Of a DNA stretch of 64,000 nt, positions 8,050 to 16,994 are shown in pieces. Source of the DNA: Pseudomonadota bacterium. Its GTDB lineage: Bacteria; Bdellovibrionota; UBA1018; CAIMNF01. Numbering within the stretch: the stretch's first letter is position 1; each line of letters opens with the position of its first letter. The DNA is taken from the NCBI GenBank assembly GCA_027491115.1, contig JAIXWV010000034.1:1-64000 (forward strand), read 5' to 3'. The translations under genes were made by a program, and so were the position numbers. The notes under the pieces were generated by a model. That model did no database searches. It saw nothing but the letters and a program-made list of their open reading frames with translations, and had not been told where the DNA came from.

Positions 8050-9216
8050 TCATCGGAGATCGAGTCCCTTGGACAAGAATGCCAAACCCCAGAGTTCCAA
8101 AAGACGTTTTCTGACTTCTTCAGGAATGCGGGTTCCCGAGCTTCCGGTATATCCAGCGACCACACTCCGCTCGAGTTTGCGGTAACAGAGGTCAGAACGT
8201 GGCGTGTGGGGAACTTCCCGGATACAGGATTCATAGAAACGCTCATGGAGGGTTTCTTGGTTTCTCGGGGTCAGGACCTCAAAGGCGCTTCCCAGCCAGA
8301 ACAGGGCATCACCCCTTTGATCGGTTCGGAGACTCCCTCTCAGTGAAGCGTACAGCTCAGATACCGCTCGCCAGTACCAAACCTGGCTTGATCGGTCGGT
8401 GTGGGACTCCTGGAGAGTTCGGGCTTTCCGGATGTGCTGTCGAGCTCGATTCAAGTGAGTCGCCGCAGGTACCGTACCCTTGATGGAGGGTTCGCGAGTC
8501 CAAACTTGCAGATCCCTGATCCATCCTCGTAGATCTGAACGGAGGTATTTGGGAATGGATTCTCGTTCTGAGAAGGTTTTTAGAAGACCCATCAGTCGAT
8601 CCGGGCGGTTACGGGTCCTGATTTCAAGCGAGAGCAGTTCATAAAGGGCGTCCTCCATGATGTCGGCGGAGTCACGTCCTTGGACCGGCCGCTCGATCAA
8701 CTGCTTCAATTCCTCGAACGCTTGTTCAGTAAAGCCCACGCTCCTCAGGTACCGGACACGGTCAATCGGACTCCAGAGTGACAGATCTTTGTCTTCAATC
8801 CGATGAAGGATCGGAGATCGGGGAGAGGCTGCGGTGTGACACTCGATACAGGTTGAACTCAAGGTCCGGAACAAGGCTCTCGAATAAATGGTTTGTCCGA
8901 TCCTCCAGGCGGAAGTCATCTGATCTGACTGCTCCGGGAGAGCTTCTCCCAAGATGGGGTAGAGTTGTCCTGTGCCTTCATTCTGCTTTTTTTGGGTGAC
9001 CCGGTGCGCGAGTCGGCTGAGTCGTTCCATCCTGACTTCGATTCTCTGGTGTTCGGGAGAGCCCGGTTCCGGTAGGGATCGGGCGAGATCGGTGTTGAGA
9101 TTCAGCAGGATGGAATGCAGTTCACTCATTCCTGTTTTGAGCCCGGGTTCCTCAGCCCGGGTGTAGTGGGAGAAGCTGAGTAGGATTGGAATCCAGAATA
9201 GCCAACGTCGAATCAT
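8050..9216 (-). CDS. Exported single-haem c-type cytochrome-like protein
   Basis: 388 aa. An N-terminal signal peptide (positive MIRR, then a hydrophobic run, cleavage near TRAEEP) sends it to the periplasm. One CxxCH haem-c motif, CIECH, sits near residue 122 after a helical segment, in the order seen in small helical cytochromes. The remaining 250 residues are helix-rich, resemble no enzyme I know, and contain two further Cys (ESCIREV, SDLCYRK). The gene is divergent from ppsA with 60 bp between. It has no Shine-Dalgarno, and a degraded sigma-54 match ends one base before the ATG. A role in electron transfer or redox sensing in the stress island is inference. Confidence 0.75.
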   Translation of the reverse strand: MIRRWLFWIPILLSFSHYTRAEEPGLKTGMSELHSILLNLNTDLARSLPEPGSPEHQRIEVRMERLSRLAHRVTQKKQNEGTGQLYPILGEALPEQSDQMTSAWRIGQTIYSRALFRTLSSTCIECHTAASPRSPILHRIEDKDLSLWSPIDRVRYLRSVGFTEQAFEELKQLIERPVQGRDSADIMEDALYELLSLEIRTRNRPDRLMGLLKTFSERESIPKYLRSDLRGWIRDLQVWTREPSIKGTVPAATHLNRARQHIRKARTLQESHTDRSSQVWYWRAVSELYASLRGSLRTDQRGDALFWLGSAFEVLTPRNQETLHERFYESCIREVPHTPRSDLCYRKLERSVVAGYTGSSGTRIPEEVRKRLLELWGLAFLSKGLDLR

Positions 9217-9227
9217 GCCCGGGTCGC

Positions 9228-9243
9228 TACAGGATTCGTGCCG
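9228..9243 (-). promoter_or_regulatory. Degraded sigma-54 promoter match for the cytochrome gene
   Basis: The minus strand reads CGGCACGAATCCTGTA. The -24 half GGCACG is ideal, but the -12 half has GT instead of GC. Spacing is correct and the predicted +1 falls one base before the ATG at 9216, the same geometry as the ppsA and 121-aa gene promoters. Confidence 0.35.
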
Positions 9244-9248
9244 GGCGC

Positions 9249-9265
9249 TTGGCTTGAACTTTGCT
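9249..9265 (+). promoter_or_regulatory. Sigma-54 (-24/-12) promoter match for ppsA
   Basis: Reads TTGGC, a 6-bp gap, then TTTGCT, with GG-N10-GC spacing. The predicted +1 is at about 9276, one base before the ATG, so the transcript would be leaderless. Confidence 0.6.
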
Positions 9266-9276
9266 GGTGTGCGGGT

Positions 9277-11739
9277 ATGAGTGAGACCTCTTCAAATCGC
9301 ATCATTCTGTTGAATCAGGTATCGCGGGACGATCTACCCCGTGTTGGGGGTAAGGCAGCCAACTTGGGCGAGCTGGTGCGGGTGCTCCGGGGTAGGATCC
9401 GGGTCCCTGCCGGTTTTGTCCTGACCTTGAGCGCTTATCGGGAGTTCATTGAGAAAAACGGAATCGATCTGGTCCTGAAACAGCATTTTGCATCGGGAGA
9501 AACCCTCGATCCTACACGGATCGAAATGATTTCATTGCAAATTCAGGATGCTTTTCGGGCAAGTCATTGGCCCGAAGCCCTGTCTCATGAGGTAATCGCC
9601 GCTTACACCCAGCTCAATGCATCCCGTCCAGGAAGACGTGATGTGGCGGTTCGGAGCAGCGCAAGTTCCGAAGATCTCCCCACAGCGAGTTTCGCGGGTC
9701 AGTTGGACTCCTACCTCAATGTGGAAGGAGAAGAGTCCCTGCTTGAGCACATCCGAATGTGCTTCGCCTCGAATTATACGGCGCGAGTCATCAGTTACCG
9801 TAACAGCCGAAAGATCCCCCAGATCGGAGCGGGGTGCTCGGTAGTCGTCCAGGAGATGGTGCGGTCCGACCTCGCTTCGGCCGGTGTGGCTTTCACGCTC
9901 GATCCGGAGTCGGGCCATGAGGGAGTGATCCTGATCAACTCGGCATTCGGCCTCGGAGAGTTGTTGGTTCAAGGCGAAGTGATTCCCGATGAGTTTGTCG
10001 TTCACAAGGAACGTCTGAGAAGAGGATTCCTTCCGGTGATGAAGCGGGAGCTCGGCTCGAAGGAACTCAGTCTGGTTTATGATCCCTTCCACCCGGATCG
10101 GACTGTACGGGTGCGTGTCGCAGACGAGGATCGACACAAGTATTCTTTGAGCGACGAAGAGATGGTCGAGCTTTCACGTGCCTGCCTCGAAGTCGAGGAC
10201 CACTATTCAGCCGGGAGTCTCCGCCGGAGGCCGATGGATATTGAGTGGGCCAAAGATGGCCTGAGTGGTCTGATCTATCTGGTGCAAGCCAGGCCAGAAA
10301 CGGTTCATTCTTTGCGTTCAGTTTCCTCGAAACGACCCACATTCAAGCTTGAGGTGATCGGAAATCCCCGCCCTCTTCTGATCGGAAGGGCGGTAGGGGA
10401 CCACATCGCTTCTGGAAGGGTCAGACGTATCAGAAAGGTTTCGGAGCTTGGATCCTTCCAGGCGGGAGAGATTCTGGTTGCGGATCGGACTGACCCCGAT
10501 TGGGAGCCCGCGATGAAGATCGCATCGGCAGTCATCACCGCAAGCGGTGGACGGACCTGTCATGCGGCGATCGTGGCCCGGGAGATCGGTATTCCAGCGG
10601 TGGTGGGAGTCGGGGCTGGGATCGATCTCCTTCAGGACGGGATCGAGGTGACGGTGTCATCTGCCGAAGGAGAGGAGGGTCGGGTTTATCCTGGAACGCT
10701 TGCACTTCGTACGGTTCCGGTTCCAGATGTGTCCCTCGAAGGACTCAGAACCCGACTCCTTATGAATGTTTCACGTCCCGGAGATGCGCTTTCCTGGTCT
10801 CTCCTCCCCGGGGGAGGCGTAGGGCTCCTCCGGCTGGAGTTCATGATCGCCTCCGAGATCAGGATCCATCCGCTGGCTCTCTTGAATCTGAGAAAGATCA
10901 AAAGTCAGGAAACCCGTCGCAGAATCGATGCACTGACCCGTGGATTCGAAGACAAGCAGGAATTCTTTGTCCGGAAGCTCTCGGAGGGGATCGCATCGAT
11001 CTGTGGGGCGTTCCATCCCCGTCCTGTGGTGGTCCGCTTCAGTGATTTCAAAAGTAATGAGTATGCAAACCTCATCGGGGGTGATGAATTCGAGCTCCGG
11101 GAGGAGAATCCCATGTTGGGACTGCGGGGGGCCGCCCGCTATTCCCATCCCATTCACCGTGAAGCCTTCGCACTTGAGTGCCAGGCCATTCGTAGGGTCC
11201 GTGAGACCATGGGATTTGACAATCTGAGTGTCATGCTTCCTTTTGTCAGGACCATGGTTGACGCGGATGCCACCCTCGAAGTGATGCATGAACACGGGTT
11301 GACCCGGGGGCAGGGTGGGCTCGAAGTTTGGATGATGTGTGAAGTCCCGGCAAATGTCCTCCAGCTCCGTGAGTTCAGTGAGCGATTTGACGGCATCTCG
11401 ATCGGTTCCAATGACCTGACCCAGTTGATGCTCGGAATCGACCGGGACTCTTCTTCTGTGGCGCCGTTTTTTGATGAACGGCATCCGGCGGTCAGGATGA
11501 TGATCTCCTTCGCACTCCGAGAAGCGAAAATTTGCGGAATGAAGACATCACTTTGCGGTCAGGCTCCCTCGGATTATCCGGAGTTCGTCCGCTTCCTGGT
11601 CGATGAAGGGATCGACAGCATTTCACTGAGCCCTGATGCAGTTTTGAAAGTGGCCAGCGTCGTTTCAGAACATGAGAAAAGGAGTAAGGTTCATGTCCAG
11701 TCACCCCATGCGGATTCTGCTCGCCCTCGACCCCTTTGA
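9277..11739 (+). CDS. ppsA: Phosphoenolpyruvate synthase
   Basis: 820 aa. Converts pyruvate and ATP to PEP, AMP and phosphate in gluconeogenesis. The N-terminal ATP-grasp/pyruvate-binding domain (to about residue 340) contains VGGKAANLGEL and VRSSASSEDLPTASFAGQ. The central phosphohistidine domain has GGRTCHAAIVAREIGIPAVV (His429). The C-terminal PEP-binding barrel has GSNDLTQLMLGIDRD and a CGQAPSD Cys (760). The start at 9277 is chosen because the longer frame from 9238 would begin upstream of the sigma-54 promoter. No Shine-Dalgarno is present. It is followed by an overlapping universal stress gene. Control by the adjacent NtrC-type regulator is inferred from the promoter. Confidence 0.92.
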   Translation: MSETSSNRIILLNQVSRDDLPRVGGKAANLGELVRVLRGRIRVPAGFVLTLSAYREFIEKNGIDLVLKQHFASGETLDPTRIEMISLQIQDAFRASHWPEALSHEVIAAYTQLNASRPGRRDVAVRSSASSEDLPTASFAGQLDSYLNVEGEESLLEHIRMCFASNYTARVISYRNSRKIPQIGAGCSVVVQEMVRSDLASAGVAFTLDPESGHEGVILINSAFGLGELLVQGEVIPDEFVVHKERLRRGFLPVMKRELGSKELSLVYDPFHPDRTVRVRVADEDRHKYSLSDEEMVELSRACLEVEDHYSAGSLRRRPMDIEWAKDGLSGLIYLVQARPETVHSLRSVSSKRPTFKLEVIGNPRPLLIGRAVGDHIASGRVRRIRKVSELGSFQAGEILVADRTDPDWEPAMKIASAVITASGGRTCHAAIVAREIGIPAVVGVGAGIDLLQDGIEVTVSSAEGEEGRVYPGTLALRTVPVPDVSLEGLRTRLLMNVSRPGDALSWSLLPGGGVGLLRLEFMIASEIRIHPLALLNLRKIKSQETRRRIDALTRGFEDKQEFFVRKLSEGIASICGAFHPRPVVVRFSDFKSNEYANLIGGDEFELREENPMLGLRGAARYSHPIHREAFALECQAIRRVRETMGFDNLSVMLPFVRTMVDADATLEVMHEHGLTRGQGGLEVWMMCEVPANVLQLREFSERFDGISIGSNDLTQLMLGIDRDSSSVAPFFDERHPAVRMMISFALREAKICGMKTSLCGQAPSDYPEFVRFLVDEGIDSISLSPDAVLKVASVVSEHEKRSKVHVQSPHADSARPRPL

Positions 11740-12664
11740 AAAGCACTTGAGCCTACCCGAGTCCGAAATCCGGGAATGGCGACGTTGGTTCACCGACTCA
11801 GGAGCCAGCGTCGAGGCGGTTCATGTGATTCCCTGGGATCCTGATCCGTCCGAGGCGGCGGAGCGCCACAAGAAAGCCTTCGACCGCTTGCAGACCTGGA
11901 TCCAAGATTGGGGCATGGACGGATGGGTGAGCCCTTCGATCATCCAGGACCGGTTCGGAGGGAGGAACGGAGCGGTGGATACCCTGATCGAGGTGATCGG
12001 CATGAGGTCAGTCGATTTGGTGATGGTGGCCTCCCGGGGGAGACGGTGGGTGAGCCGGATGGTGCTCGGGAGTTTCTCGGAGCGCCTGTTGCTTGAATCC
12101 CCGGTTCCAGTGCTGTTTCTCGGAGCCCGTGCGATGGTTTCTGAGCACCCCCCGACCGTGTTGTTCCCGACGGATTTCTCGCTCGCCTCCCGAGCTGCCT
12201 TCGAAGCGTTTGTCGAACAGGTCCATCCACTGGGGGCCGAGGTCCTCCTGCTTCATGTAGAACAGTATCCGGGCTTGATCAATGGCTACAGCCTGACCGG
12301 GATCGGAGCTTATCTTCCGGAGGTGTACTGGAAGATCCAGAAGGAATCTTCGATCTCCGAGGGCGAGATCTGGGTGGAATATGCCAAAAAGAGAGGTCTC
12401 AAGGCCAGGTTCCTGCTGGAGGAGTGCGGGAGTGAGCCAGAAACAGTGATCATGAGGACCGCCCTAGAGTACGGCGTCCGTTTGATCGGGGTCGCTTCTG
12501 TCCGGTCCGAATTCGAGAAGCTCGTGTTGGGAAGCATTTCTACGCGACTTTTCCGATGGTCGCGGATGAATGTGTGGGTGCTCGGCCCCGGAGCTTATGG
12601 AGCCATCCTGGCTCAGAGTTCGCCTCGAACGTCGCCCGGAGCCTCTCCTGCTCCGCCCAGTTGA
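11693..12664 (+). CDS. Tandem universal stress protein (two Usp domains)
   Basis: 323 aa, two UspA-like alpha/beta domains in one chain. The first begins MRILLALDPFEK and ends with VMVASRGRRW...VLGSFSERLLLESPVPVLFLG. The second begins TVLFPTDFSLASRAAF and ends VLGSISTRLFRWSRMNVWVLG. In the first the ATP-binding pattern G-x2-G-x9-G(S) is only partly kept, and in the second GVASVRSEFEKLVLGS is also partial. The ATG at 11693 has AAGGAG 8 nt upstream and lies inside the end of ppsA (47-bp overlap), so the two are probably co-transcribed. Likely a cytoplasmic stress or starvation factor; molecular role uncertain. Confidence 0.88.
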   Translation: MSSHPMRILLALDPFEKHLSLPESEIREWRRWFTDSGASVEAVHVIPWDPDPSEAAERHKKAFDRLQTWIQDWGMDGWVSPSIIQDRFGGRNGAVDTLIEVIGMRSVDLVMVASRGRRWVSRMVLGSFSERLLLESPVPVLFLGARAMVSEHPPTVLFPTDFSLASRAAFEAFVEQVHPLGAEVLLLHVEQYPGLINGYSLTGIGAYLPEVYWKIQKESSISEGEIWVEYAKKRGLKARFLLEECGSEPETVIMRTALEYGVRLIGVASVRSEFEKLVLGSISTRLFRWSRMNVWVLGPGAYGAILAQSSPRTSPGASPAPPS

Positions 12665-12673
12665 GGTCAGGGG

Positions 12674-12689
12674 TGGCACCGGATTTGCT
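12674..12689 (+). promoter_or_regulatory. Near-consensus sigma-54 promoter of hsp20-ftsH
   Basis: Reads TGGCACCGGATTTGCT, matching the sigma-54 consensus at every conserved position with GG-N10-GC spacing. The predicted +1 near 12700 leaves a 16-nt leader that contains AAGGAG. It is the best such match in the window. Confidence 0.75.
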
Positions 12690-12715
12690 TGATGTGCTTT
12701 GAAAAGGAGTAGCCT

Positions 12716-13225
12716 ATGAAAACATTACCCTCATTGTTCGAAAGAAGCCTCGGTTCCCCTGTCACACGGAGTCCGTTCAGGAGTCTCCTGAACCTCCAGC
12801 GAAGGATGGACCAGTTGATGAACGAGTCGTTTCCTGAAGCTTGGAGCGAAGGTTCGATGGAAGCCGGGTTCGAACCCTTATGTGATGTCGAGGAGTATCC
12901 CGCGCATTACCAGTTCAGTTTCGATCTTCCCGGAATCAAGAAAGAGAACCTGAGCATCGAAATCAGTGCTGACAACGAGCTCAAGGTGAAGGGAGAGCGC
13001 AAAGCGGAGAAAGAAACCAAAACCGGATCGATGCAGCAAAAGGAACGCATGTGGGGCGCGTTTGAACGCAGCTTTCTTCTTCCGAAGTCCGTGAAGGCGG
13101 ATCAGATCGAAGCCCAGTATCGGGACGGAGTTCTTCTGGTGACGGTTCCGAAGTCGGAGCCGTCTCAGTCCAAGCTGATCAAGATCACCGAAGGCAAGCC
13201 AGGGCTTGCGGCTGAGAAACACTGA
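12716..13225 (+). CDS. Hsp20 / alpha-crystallin small heat shock protein
   Basis: 169 aa. ATP-independent holdase that binds unfolding proteins in the cytoplasm. The N-terminal arm is about 50 residues (LLNLQRRMDQLMNE). The alpha-crystallin domain runs from about 55 to 150, including YQFSFDLPGIKKENLSIEI, a GAFERSFLLP strand and the signature DGVLLVTVPK. The C-terminal I-x-I motif (LIKIT) needed for oligomer assembly is present. AAGGAG lies 7 nt before the ATG. It is preceded by a near-consensus sigma-54 promoter and followed 7 bp later by ftsH, so chaperone and protease are probably one transcript. Sigma-54 control of a small Hsp is less common than heat-shock sigma control. Confidence 0.95.
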   Translation: MKTLPSLFERSLGSPVTRSPFRSLLNLQRRMDQLMNESFPEAWSEGSMEAGFEPLCDVEEYPAHYQFSFDLPGIKKENLSIEISADNELKVKGERKAEKETKTGSMQQKERMWGAFERSFLLPKSVKADQIEAQYRDGVLLVTVPKSEPSQSKLIKITEGKPGLAAEKH

Positions 13226-13232
13226 ACCCGGC

Positions 13233-15110
13233 ATGAGGGCCCGGCGTCGATTCCCGCTTTTCCTAGTTCTCTTGGCACTCTGGTGGTTGTTGTTCACCCC
13301 CGGACGGAGCCTCGTTGGAACAGGGAGCGAATCCCTACCTTACAGCACGTTTCTTGACGAGCTCGAGCAGGGAAGGATCACTTCGGTCTTGATCCGTGAG
13401 GATCGGATTGAGGGAACACGTTGGGCCCCTCCATTCCGTATTTCGCGCGGGTTCAGAACCACGCGGATCGAGGATCCCACCCTGATCGAGCGTCTTCGCT
13501 CGGGTGGGGTCCAATTTGATTCCGTGGTCGGGGGAGGTTGGATTCGGGAGACCCTTTCCTGGATCCTTCCTCTCCTCTTTATGGCTGGATTCTGGTGGTG
13601 GATGCTTCGGGGAATCGGACGAGGCCAGACTCAAATGGGAACCATCGGCCGGGCTCGAGCAAGGGTATATGTTGAGCGCGATCTCCCGGTGAGGTTCCAG
13701 GATGTGGCCGGAGTCGATGAGGCCAAGGTCGAACTCCGTGAAGTGGTCGAATTCTTGAAAGACCCCGTCCGCTATGGACGTCTTGGTGGAAGGATGCCGA
13801 AGGGACTGCTCTTGGTGGGACCTCCCGGAACCGGGAAGACCCTGTTGGCCCGGGCTGTCGCGGGAGAAGCCGAGGTGCCGTTCTTTTCGATCAACGGGTC
13901 CGAGTTTGTGGAACTTTTTGTCGGACTGGGAGCTGCCCGTGTGCGGGATCTTTTCGAACAGGCCAGAAAAGCCGCCCCCTGTATCATTTTCATCGACGAA
14001 ATGGACGCCCTCGGTAAGGCTCGCGGGCTCGGCGCCCTCTCGGGTGGGGCGAATGATGAGAAGGAGCAGACCCTCAATCAACTGCTGGCGGAACTCGACG
14101 GATTTGATCCCCGAGGTGGGGTGGTTCTGCTTGCTGCCACGAACCGGCCCGAAATCCTCGATCCGGCCTTGCTCCGATCCGGACGCTTTGACCGGCAAGT
14201 TCTGATCGACATGCCCGATCGTAAAGGGCGGGAAGATATTTTATTGATTCACCTGAGAAAAGTGAATCACTCGGATGCGGTGGACGCAAAGGTGTTGGCG
14301 GGCCTCACCACGGGTTTCTCGGGAGCTGATCTCGCGAACTTGGTGAACGAATCTGCCCTCATCGCCACCCGTCGTGGTGCAAGCCAGGTCGAGCCGGTGG
14401 ATTTCACAGCGGCAGTCGAAAGAATGGTCGGGGGGCTGGAGCGGAAAAGCCGAGTATTGGCTCCCGATGAGAAGCACCGTGTGGCGGTTCATGAGATGGG
14501 GCATGCAACGGTTTCTTTCGCACTGGACCGCGGGAAGGCGATTCACAAGGTCACGATCATTCCAAGAGGGATCAGTGCACTCGGATACACGATGAGACGA
14601 CCGATGGAGGATCGTACGCTGATCGCCCAGTCGGAGCTCGAGCATCAGATCGCGGTTCTCCTCGGGGGCAGAGCCGCCGAAACCTTGCGGTTCAAGGAAG
14701 CCTCGACCGGTGCGGCCGACGACCTGCTCAAGGCCACGGAGGTCGCCAGGGCCATGGTTGAACGTTTCGGTATGGGTGTGGATCTCGGGCCCGCGTCCTG
14801 GATGCATGATCCCTCACCTCCGATCAGCATGCACAGCGAGGAAATAAGAAAGAGAATCGACGAAGAAACCATCCGGATCCTCGATCATGCGTACGGACTC
14901 GCTGTCCGGACCTTGCGGCATCATGAAGGCTTCGTCGATGCCGGAGTGAGGGGATTGCTTGAGAAGGAGAGTCTCGATGAGGCCGAGCTTCAGGCCCTCT
15001 GGAAAATCCACGGTGAAACCGGATCAATCTCCCCGCAAAGCCTCGATCGGGTGCAATCGGGCGGCCCGTCTGGCCGGCCAGAGCCCGAAAACCATCCCTA
15101 CCAGGCTTGA
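13233..15110 (+). CDS. ftsH: FtsH-type membrane AAA+ zinc metalloprotease
   Basis: 625 aa. Two transmembrane helices (about 8-22 and 108-125) frame a short periplasmic loop. The AAA+ module has GPPGTGKT (about residue 196), [11 protein letters not shown] and SGRFDRQ. The protease module has HEMGH near 420, where most FtsH have HEAGH, and GGRAAE. The start at ATG 13233 lies 7 bp after the hsp20 stop; nine codons of the longer frame would overlap hsp20. Because it is operonic with a sigma-54-driven hsp20, it may be a stress-specific copy rather than the housekeeping FtsH, which could be elsewhere. The 3' end overlaps macB by 87 bp, tail to tail. Confidence 0.93.
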   Translation: MRARRRFPLFLVLLALWWLLFTPGRSLVGTGSESLPYSTFLDELEQGRITSVLIREDRIEGTRWAPPFRISRGFRTTRIEDPTLIERLRSGGVQFDSVVGGGWIRETLSWILPLLFMAGFWWWMLRGIGRGQTQMGTIGRARARVYVERDLPVRFQDVAGVDEAKVELREVVEFLKDPVRYGRLGGRMPKGLLLVGPPGTGKTLLARAVAGEAEVPFFSINGSEFVELFVGLGAARVRDLFEQARKAAPCIIFIDEMDALGKARGLGALSGGANDEKEQTLNQLLAELDGFDPRGGVVLLAATNRPEILDPALLRSGRFDRQVLIDMPDRKGREDILLIHLRKVNHSDAVDAKVLAGLTTGFSGADLANLVNESALIATRRGASQVEPVDFTAAVERMVGGLERKSRVLAPDEKHRVAVHEMGHATVSFALDRGKAIHKVTIIPRGISALGYTMRRPMEDRTLIAQSELEHQIAVLLGGRAAETLRFKEASTGAADDLLKATEVARAMVERFGMGVDLGPASWMHDPSPPISMHSEEIRKRIDEETIRILDHAYGLAVRTLRHHEGFVDAGVRGLLEKESLDEAELQALWKIHGETGSISPQSLDRVQSGGPSGRPEPENHPYQA

Positions 15111-16994
15111 AAACCAGAAGGCTCCGAGAACTCCTGGGATCGAAATGGACGTCACCCACCCGGCGATTTCGGAGATCACAAACGAGATGAGTACCCCAAG
15201 GCAGATGCCGATCACGCCTCCCAACACTCCGATGGTTGCCGCCTCGATCAGAAACTGGATCAAGATGTCATTTGAAGTCGCGCCGATCGCTTTTCGAAGA
15301 CCGATTTCGCGGGTTCTTTCGGTGACAGAAACGAGCATGATGTTCATGATCCCGATCCCACCCACGAGGAGTGCGATGCTGGCGATGGCGATCAACAGGG
15401 TTCCCAAGGTTTTGCTAGTCTGGCTGAGTGCGTTCTGAATGTCCGCCATGTTGAAGATGCGGAAGGCCTCTTCTGTTTGGGATTTAGGAATCTCGTGCCG
15501 GTCATACAGCAGTGACCTGAGCCGCGCCTGCGCCTCGGTCATGTCGGCACCCTTCTCGATCTCGACTTCGATCATGTCGATCCACTGCTTGCCGAACACC
15601 CGGTACATGGCGGTGCTGAGGGGAAGGTGCACTTGGTCGTCCCGGTCTCCGAAGCTGCTCGCCCCCTTTTCGGGTAGCAACCCGATCACCCGGACCGGCA
15701 TTCGGTTCAATTTCATGGTTTTCCCTACGGGATTTTCGGAGCCGAAAAGATTCCTCGACACGGTGAGACCGATGACTGCCACGAGGGCCCGCTCCCGGTT
15801 CTCATCTTCGGTGAAATAACGTCCGATCGTGGGCTCGACTGCGTGCATCCTGGCATAGCCGGGTGTGACACCATAGACTTGGGTGGCTGCGTTTTTTTCC
15901 TGCCAGGCGACCCGCTGACCGTTTCCGATCACCACCGAGGTAGCGCTCTTCACAATGGGAAGGGTGTCGGCAATCGCCCGTGCGTCTTCACGAGTCAGTT
16001 TGAGCCAGTCGCTCTCAGTGGTCACTCCACCCACACGGACAGCCGCCGGCCTCACCGAAATGAGATTCGATCCCAGAGACGACAATTGGGCTTCGATCGA
16101 TTCCCGCGCTCCCTTTCCGATCGCAAGCATGGCAATCACCGCCGCAACCCCGATCAGGACACCGAGAGTCGACAGGACGGTTCTCATCGGGTGGGCGACG
16201 AGCGTGTGAAAAGCCTGTCGCAGGAGTTCAAGATAAGGACCGGAAACTGGGGAAGGCGATGCGACCGGTTTGACATCTGTCGCAGTTCCGTCCTTCAATC
16301 CAGAGTAGCCACTGTCCCGGTCAATTTTTCCGTCCATGACCGAAATCACCCGTCGGGCGGAAGAAGCGACGTTCGGGTCATGGGTGATCAGGATGACCGT
16401 GATGCCCTCTTCGTTCAGGGTTTTCAGAAGGGCCAGGATCTCTTGTGAGCTCTTGCTGTCCAGGTTCCCGGTCGGCTCGTCCGCGAGAATGATGCGGGGC
16501 CGGTTGATCAGAGCGCGGGCGATCGCAACCCTTTGCTGTTGTCCTCCGGACAATTGGGATGGACGGTGCTCCAGGCGGTCTTCCAAGCCCACTTTGACCA
16601 GAAGCTCGCGTGCAGGTCCGAGGTCGGGTGTGCGCTGGGAGTACAGAAGAGGGAGCGCCACGTTCTCTTCGGCACTGAGGCGGGGAAGAAGTTGGAACTG
16701 CTGGAATACGAAGCCGAGCTCCCGCCTTCTGGCCTCGGCCGATTCTTGTTCGTTCATTCCTGCCGTTTCAACACCTTTGAGGGTGTAACTCCCGGAGTCG
16801 GGTCGGTCGAGAAGTCCCAGGACATTCATCAAGGTCGATTTCCCGGAACCCGAGGGACCTGTGATCGCCACAAACTCCCCGGGAAAGATCTCCAGTGAAA
16901 TCCCTTTCAGGATTTCCACTTTTTCATCACCGAGTGGAAAACTTTTTCTGATGTCGACGAGGCGTATGAGCGGTTGCATGCCGGAAGGTTTCAA
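15024..16994 (-). CDS. macB: MacB-type ABC transporter (ATPase fused to permease)
   Basis: 656 aa. The ATPase domain (about 1-230) has GPSGSGKST, LSGGQQQR and ADEPTGNLD. It is followed by one transmembrane helix (VLSTLGVLIGVAAVIAML), a large periplasmic domain and three more helices with the FtsX-type stretch NIMLVSVTERTREIG. This is the mechanotransmission exporter layout that works with MacA and TolC to expel macrolides, peptides or siderophores; the substrate here is unknown. The start is either TTG at 16994, which overlaps the macA stop (TTGA) and has GGAAGA upstream, or ATG at 16979. It is third in the tolC-macA-macB operon, and its end overlaps ftsH by 87 bp. Confidence 0.92.
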   Translation of the reverse strand: MKPSGMQPLIRLVDIRKSFPLGDEKVEILKGISLEIFPGEFVAITGPSGSGKSTLMNVLGLLDRPDSGSYTLKGVETAGMNEQESAEARRRELGFVFQQFQLLPRLSAEENVALPLLYSQRTPDLGPARELLVKVGLEDRLEHRPSQLSGGQQQRVAIARALINRPRIILADEPTGNLDSKSSQEILALLKTLNEEGITVILITHDPNVASSARRVISVMDGKIDRDSGYSGLKDGTATDVKPVASPSPVSGPYLELLRQAFHTLVAHPMRTVLSTLGVLIGVAAVIAMLAIGKGARESIEAQLSSLGSNLISVRPAAVRVGGVTTESDWLKLTREDARAIADTLPIVKSATSVVIGNGQRVAWQEKNAATQVYGVTPGYARMHAVEPTIGRYFTEDENRERALVAVIGLTVSRNLFGSENPVGKTMKLNRMPVRVIGLLPEKGASSFGDRDDQVHLPLSTAMYRVFGKQWIDMIEVEIEKGADMTEAQARLRSLLYDRHEIPKSQTEEAFRIFNMADIQNALSQTSKTLGTLLIAIASIALLVGGIGIMNIMLVSVTERTREIGLRKAIGATSNDILIQFLIEAATIGVLGGVIGICLGVLISFVISEIAGWVTSISIPGVLGAFWFSSLVGMVFGLWPARRAARLHPIEALRGD

